DNA from: Cladorhizidae sp. MBARI D1340-BT2
Taxonomy: Eukaryota; Porifera; Demospongiae; Poecilosclerida; Cladorhizidae
Length of the DNA stretch: 64,000 nt
Assembly: GCA_028752905.1 (NCBI GenBank)
Contig: JAQNBH010000133.1
Location: 1-64,000, forward strand
Direction: 5' to 3'
Part shown: piece after piece, positions 58,599 through 64,000 of the stretch
How positions within the stretch are numbered: position 1 is the stretch's first letter
How the letters are laid out: every line of letters begins with the position of its first letter
The notes under the pieces: generated by a model
Told to the model about the DNA's origin: nothing
The model's input: the letters and a program-made list of their open reading frames with translations, nothing else
Databases searched by the model: none
Translations under genes and position numbers: made by a program

Positions 58599-59791
58599 GG
58601 TACTCCTTACTTATTGTTGTCCCGCTCGCGAAAAATAAAAAACGCTAAATGATGATTTGATGTGCATTAAATTAAACCATGATGGCAGCCACACTGACAG
58701 AGGATGCAGCATTGGCCTTCCTGCGCCAAAATAAAACTATACGACGAACTGCACCTAATTGTTCTATCTGTCAGTGTAGCATGACCTGGGTGCGAACTGG
58801 CCGTGGAGACACCAGACAATGGCGCTGCCCCACACACAAGTCCGAGACCATCACCATGCGTCATGGATCTTACTGGGCCAAATCCAAGCTACCCTTATCC
58901 ATGCTCATCCGTTTGGTATTCCATTGGAGCCACAAGATGCCCGTTCACACAACTGTGGAAATGACGGGGGTATCGGAAAAGACCATCATCCAATGGTTTG
59001 AGTTTTTCCGATCCATATGCTCAGAATGGTTGGTGATGAATCCCTACCAGATTGGTGGTGAAGGAGTTGATGTGGAGATTGATGAGTCCGTTATATCCAG
59101 AAGAAAGAACCATATGGGGCGCATCATCCCTGCAAGATGGGTGTTCGGTGGATACTGCCCTGCTACTAAAACGGGCTTCATAAATCTGGTGCCCAACAGG
59201 ACTGCTGCAACACTTCTGCCGCTGATACAGACCAACATTGCCCCCGGTTCACACGTAAGATCTGACTGTTGGGCAGCATACAACGGCATTGCCCAACTAA
59301 ATGTTGTGCCTCCTTACCAACACTCCACTGTGAACCACAGTCATAATTTTGTGGATCCGGTGACAGGAACTTGCACTAACCGGGTGGAAGTCTATTGGAA
59401 GAACTGCAAAAGAAAATTCAAGGCTATGGCTGGTGTGCCAAATACCACCCTTGCAGGCCACATCGATGAATTCTTGTGGCGTGAAATTCATGGGGATAAT
59501 GGCACGGATGCCTTCAACAATATTTTCCTCCATCTGTCACAGTGGCCTCTCTATGTGACTCCCTGATCAAATGAAATGATGTAAACATATTAAAAATATA
59601 CACATATTATAAAATACACATATTATAAAATAAACATTATTACATGCTAATGACACGACATTATATTTGAACCACGATAAGCTGTGAACGTTTCAGGTCA
59701 CCTTAGATCGTTGGCGACGCACAACGACATCAAATCATCATTTAGCGTTTTTTATTTTTCGCGAGCGGGACAACAATAAGTAAGGAGTACC
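58599..59791 (+). mobile_element. Complete Merlin-family DNA transposon, 1,193 bp
   Basis: Both ends are perfect 65-bp inverted repeats: 58599-58663 starts GGTACTCCTTACTTATTG, and 59727-59791 is its exact reverse complement by eye. The insertion is flanked by an 8-bp direct repeat CAGATTTC (58591-58598 and 59792-59799). Merlin elements, relatives of bacterial IS1016 in the IS1595 group, are known for 8-9-bp target duplications and GG-starting ends, which fits. One uninterrupted transposase gene lies inside. Perfect ends and an intact gene suggest very recent transposition, possibly by an active element. Confidence 0.93.
58679..59566 (+). CDS. Merlin transposase (ISXO2/IS1595-like DDE), intact
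   Basis: The 295-residue protein starts 16 bases inside the left inverted repeat's inner edge, and no earlier in-frame ATG lies inside the element. Cys28-x2-Cys31 with Cys50-x2-His53 forms a likely N-terminal zinc ribbon. Residues about 90-112 (TTVEMTGVSEKTIIQWFEFF) look like a helix-turn-helix. The catalytic domain follows, with VDVEIDESVI (Asp135), HVRSDCWAAYNG (Asp196) and TNRVEVYWKNCKRKFK (Glu237), the DDE triad that cuts and joins DNA at the element ends. The C-terminus has EFLWREIHG, typical of ISXO2-like domains. The length is normal for the family. There is no intron, stop or frameshift. Which of the two initial Met residues is used cannot be told. Confidence 0.93.
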   Translation: MMAATLTEDAALAFLRQNKTIRRTAPNCSICQCSMTWVRTGRGDTRQWRCPTHKSETITMRHGSYWAKSKLPLSMLIRLVFHWSHKMPVHTTVEMTGVSEKTIIQWFEFFRSICSEWLVMNPYQIGGEGVDVEIDESVISRRKNHMGRIIPARWVFGGYCPATKTGFINLVPNRTAATLLPLIQTNIAPGSHVRSDCWAAYNGIAQLNVVPPYQHSTVNHSHNFVDPVTGTCTNRVEVYWKNCKRKFKAMAGVPNTTLAGHIDEFLWREIHGDNGTDAFNNIFLHLSQWPLYVTP

Positions 59792-59799
59792 CAGATTTC

Positions 59800-60369
59800 T
59801 CCGAGGTAGGTACAGGCCTCTACGAGGTAGGTACAGGCCTCTACTCATCAGGCCCGCCCTCAGAGAGTCAAATATACTGCTCGTTGATAGAGAAATCCTT
59901 AATTTCCTTGGGTAGATATCCATCACTTTGAAGTGAGTCAAAACTAGGGACGGTCAGTGGATTCCTAAATTGGTGCGATCCCGACGACGCGGATTACTGG
60001 CCAGACTATTTGCACGCGCGAAGGAGGCGGAGGAGAGATGTAAATTTGTTGTGCTTTTTGTTGTTGTCGTTTTATTTTCTAATGTATAATTAAGTAGCCT
60101 TTGCCAAGTGCTGATGGAGGCAGAACTTCGGACCCTTGTCGTCGCAGGGAATCTTTATTTCGGTCGCATTAAATAATCTCTGTTCTAGCCCACATCATGA
60201 ATAATCACCCCTTGTTTGCTGGGGGACATCTGGTACTCTCCATGTTTCTGCTAGATGTTCTAGCCCTCATATTAATAATGACTCCATGTTTACTGGGGGA
60301 CATCTCGCACTCTCCATGTTTCTGCTAGATGTTCTATCCCTCATCATGAATAATGGCGAAACAAGCCAT
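59800..60369. other. Unique DNA with short duplications
   Basis: Two copies of CGAGGTAGGTACAGGCCTC lie at about 59812-59853. Just over two copies of an imperfect 75-bp unit (CTGGGGGACATCT, CTCTCCATGTTTCTGCTAGA) lie at about 60182-60355. No gene is recognised. Confidence 0.65.
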
Positions 60370-62515
60370 AATTATAAATGAAGATATAAAAGATTGTGTT
60401 TAAGTTAACAAACAAGTATCAAGATATTAAAAATTTCCCTCAAGAAAAGTTACACCTATAATTATAAATGAAGATATAATAAAATATTGTGCTGAAAGAA
60501 AATTACAGTATAATGTAAGATATTAAAGATTGTCCTGAAGGAGAGATAGAGCCATTATTATAAATTAAAATATAAAACAGTGAACTACAAGATATAATTA
60601 CAATTGTAGATATAAAATTGTAGATATAAAAGATTTTCATGAAGGAAAGTTACCGATAATTATAGTTATAATTGAAGTTGAAGGAAAGTTACTATAATTG
60701 AAGATATAAATTAAAGGAATTTAAAGCTATAATTATAATTTAGGATCTAAAAGATTGTCCGGAAGGAAATTTACAGCTATAATTATAATGTAAGATATTA
60801 AAGATTGTCTTGAAGGCCATTATTATAAATGATTGTCCTGAAGGAGAGATAGAGCCATAATTGTCCTGAAGGAGAGATAGAGCCATTATTATAAATGATT
60901 GTCCTGAAGGAGAGATAGAGCCATAATTGTCCTGAAGGAGAGATAGAGCCATAATTATAAATGATTGTGCTGAAGGAGAGATAGAGCCATAATTATAAAT
61001 GATTGTCCTGAAGGAGAGATAGAGCCATAATTATAAATGATTATCCTGAAGGAGAGATAGAGTCATATTATAAATGATTGTCCTGAAGGAAAGATGGAAT
61101 AAATGATTGTGCTGAAGGAGAGATAGAGCCATAATTGTCCTGAAGGAGCCATAATTATAAATGATTGTCCTGAAGGAGAGATAGAGCCATGAAGGAGAGA
61201 TATAGCCATAATTATAAATGATAGTCCTGAAGGAGAGATAGAGCGATAATTATAAATGATTGTCCTGAAGGAGAGATAGAGCGATAATTATAAATGATTG
61301 TCCTGAAGAGATAGAGCCATAATTATAAATGATTGTCCTGAAGGAGAGATAGAGCCATTATTGTCCTGAAGGAGCGATGTAGCCATAATTATAAATGGTT
61401 GTCCTGAAGGATTGATAGAGCCATAATTATAAATGATTGTCCTGAAGGAGAGATAGGGCCATAATTATAAATGATTGTCCTGAAGGAGAGATAGACCATA
61501 ATTATAAATGATTGCCCTGAAGGAGAGATGGAGCCATTATTATCCTGAAGGAGAGATAGAGCCATATTTATATATGAACATATTAAACATTGTGCTGAAG
61601 TAAAGTACAAGATATAATTACAATTGAGATTTTCACAAAGGAAAGTTACAGATAAAGTTATAATTGAAGATTATCTTGAACGAAAGTTACTATAATTGAA
61701 GATATAAATGAAGGAAATTTAAAGCCATAAGATGTAAAAAAGATGCTACTATATATAATTTAATATGTAAAAGATTGTCCTGAAGGAAAGATGTACAGCT
61801 ATAATTATAATTGAAGATAGAAAATTTGTGCTGAGGGAATGTCAGCTATAACTGTAGTTGAAGATATAAAAGATTCTCATGAAGGAAATTTATAAAGTAT
61901 AAATCAAAATATATAATTATAAAGATTTTGCTGAAAGGATATAATTATAATAAAGATTGCCCCGAAGAAATATAAGACATAGAATTATAAATGAAGACAT
62001 AAAAGATTGTGCCGAAGGAAAATTAGAGCTGTAATTATAAATGAAGATTACCACGAAGGAAAGTTACAGCTATAAATATTTATGAAGTTACGAAAGATTG
62101 TCCCCAAGGTGAGGGAAGTTAGATCTATAATTAGAATTGAAGATATAAAAGGAAAGAAAGTTACTGCTATATATAATTATAAAATAAAGATACACGAGAT
62201 TGTCCTGATGGAAAGTTACTCCGGATTATAATTGAGGATATAAAAGGTAATAAAAGTTAAACTCTAGAAGATATAAAATTAATCAAAGTTAAAGCTCTAA
62301 CTAATAATTGAAGATATAGAGGTTAATAAAAGTTAAAGCTCTAACTAATAATTGAAGATATTAAAGTTAATCCTCTAACTAGATATAAAAGTTAATCAAA
62401 ATTAAAGCTCTAACTAATAATTTAAGATATAAAAGTTAAAGCTATAATTAATAATTCAAGATATAAAATTTATTAAAAGTTAAAGCTGTAACTAATAATT
62501 GAAGATAAGCTCTAA
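60370..62515. repeat. Degenerate 38-bp AT-rich repeat region
   Basis: The best-preserved core is about 60780-61570, with units ATTGTCCTGAAGGAGAGATA then GAGCCATAATTATAAATG, 38 bp, and many partial units. On both sides the same words (GATATAAAAG, TGAAGGAAAG, TATAATTATAA) recur with much divergence, so the outer parts are older. It is not coding. Confidence 0.85.
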
Positions 62516-63189
62516 GTAACAGTTATGTAAGTTTCTGCATTCTAAGAACCAGAACTTTCAGCACTGAACTCCCATAGGAACAAGAACAATCTCATGAGTG
62601 CAGGGATGGTCTTCAAGCTTCTCCCACAATGTGTTATGTTCTAGCTGCATGCCTGCCTGAATGATTGACAATATTATAAGCATTGTGAGGAACTTCCACC
62701 AGGCCTTCTCCCTGGCAAGGGAAGTCATTGACTTGTTGTTTGGCATTGTCTGACTGAAGGATTGAAGCTGTTGCTATTTTCATTGTTGGGAGATCTTATT
62801 CCAGAGTAGACACAGAGAGTCTTCAAAGTGAGTTACTAGGAGGTATATATATACCTCTGAACTATGTGTGAGGAGAAGACTTTTACAGAGAGGCTGGATG
62901 GCAAGTCTTGCATTGTTGTTCATTTTCTGCAACAAAAGATAGATTTTACCTTTTGGTGGTCCACTGAGTAGTGAGAGTGGTTGGCTGATGAATGGCGGCT
63001 TTCTTTACGTGGTATAAGTCTACCAATCCATCTCATCTCCTTCTTGAGTAGAAAACTATTTTTCCAGAATAGATTTTTTGTATATAAGTTATTTGCCAGT
63101 CTTAAGTGAGTGATGCTACGTACAGAGGCATCTATGCTAACAAGGAATTGCTCTGAATCAATTCCCTCTTGAAAAAGTAGTTGCATAAA
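62516..63189. other. Unique DNA, no recognised gene
   Basis: Two minus-strand frames (62558-62746 with KAWWKFLTMLIILSIIQAGMQ, and 62920-63186 with HLRLANNLYTKNLFWKNSF) have protein-like composition but no family I recognise and no clear splice sites. I leave them unassigned. Confidence 0.4.
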
Positions 63190-63618
63190 AGATCTTTATT
63201 TGATAGATATATCATATATATTTGATATATATATTTTATTTATATGTTTATTAGATTATATGTATATATATATATATAATTATGATGTATATATAATTAT
63301 GATGATATATTAGATGTTTATTTGATATATATATTATATGTTTATTTGGTATAGCATGTTTATTTGATATATATATATATATATACTTAGAAGGTAGTTT
63401 GCTGAGAAGGCTACAAATAGTGCTCAATGCTGTATTAAGGCAGAGCTATTAATATGTTTATTTGATATATATATATATATATATATGTTTATTTGATATA
63501 GATATGTTTTAATAATTGATATAATTATATATACATATGGTTGGTGAAATACATATGTTTATTTTATATATATATAATTATAATATTATATATGTTTATT
63601 TGATATATAAATTGACAT
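63190..63618. repeat. AT-rich (TATGTTTATTTGATATATA) repeat
   Basis: Irregular repeats of ATGTTTATTTGATATATAT with TA runs of varying length, interrupted by a short unique stretch at about 63387-63450. Confidence 0.85.
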
Positions 63619-63762
63619 ATATGTTCCATCCAATCTATGAATCTGTCCAATCTATAGATTGTGCTGCACAATCTATGAATGCCCTGCCAATCAATACACT
63701 TCAAAACATGGTAGCATATTAACACCCTTTGCATCAGATTCATAGATTGGAAGGAACATATC
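63619..63762. repeat. Small fold-back element (about 144 bp)
   Basis: The left arm ATGTTCCATCCAATCTATGA at about 63620 and the right arm, containing CATAGATTGGAAGGAACAT and ending at 63762, are inverted copies over about 26 bp. Internal AATCTATGAAT and AATCTATAGATT repeat the motif. It could be a MITE-like remnant. The right flank has GACCAGT and no clear target duplication. Confidence 0.55.
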
Positions 63763-64000
63763 GACCAGTACTTATTATCGACTAGTTACTGAGCGAGTGT
63801 GCAAGCCAAATATCCAAACCTACCCACACAATATGGGATAGTTGACGGAATTTACAAAGCCTGCGCTACTCCCACGAAAAGAGAAGAAGGGAGAAGAGCT
63901 GTTTGTGAGGCTACATTTGGGGACTATAGCAGTTGTGCGAGTGTTCGTGGGTATTACAAACTGTGCATTATATATATCTTTTTTGACAGAGCAATATTCT
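63763..64000. other. Unique DNA to the window end
   Basis: No repeat or recognised gene. Somewhat less AT-rich than the preceding region. Confidence 0.5.

Overview
This window looks like invertebrate animal DNA. It has spliced gene fragments with GT-AG introns, Ty3/gypsy, LINE, piggyBac and Merlin elements, no bacterial operon structure, and very heavy minisatellite content. An early-branching animal such as a sponge would fit, but the sequence does not prove it. Roughly two thirds of the window is tandem repeat. Most of the long open frames are artefacts of arrays whose unit length is a multiple of three.

Layout: 1-9105 is one 53-bp minisatellite. 9106-11385 is a 62-bp minisatellite with a 363-bp higher-order period. 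11386-15735 is a 30-bp CACGTG minisatellite broken up by rearranged Ty3/gypsy pieces (three LTRs, a deleted gag-pol, an integrase tail on the minus strand, and a protease-RT on the plus strand). 15736-25458 is copy 1 of a segmental duplication carrying exons of a gamma-tubulin complex component 3 (GCP3) gene on the minus strand, with minisatellites of 31, 27, 30 and 24 bp filling the introns. 25459-43520 holds a 17-bp array, a decayed piggyBac transposase, short AT-rich unique DNA, a LINE tail, and 34-, 39- and 69-bp arrays. 43520-58571 is copy 2 of the duplication, more complete in exons (four certain GCP3 exons) but with one exon split by a TA-flanked transposon. 58599-59791 is an apparently intact Merlin DNA transposon with perfect 65-bp terminal inverted repeats and an 8-bp target duplication. 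59800-64000 is AT-rich, with a degenerate 38-bp array and a small fold-back element.

The most informative observation is the comparison of the two GCP3 copies. Their non-repetitive DNA is nearly identical by eye, yet each intron's minisatellite has changed copy number greatly. In one intron the two copies have expanded different, adjacent repeat units: about 60 copies of a 30-bp unit in copy 1, and about 131 copies of a telomere-like 24-bp unit in copy 2. Both copies share a premature stop and a non-consensus splice donor, so the GCP3 sequence is probably a pseudogene that was already damaged before it was duplicated. An assembly that placed two haplotypes in tandem remains a possible alternative. 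The only gene in the window that looks intact is the Merlin transposase.
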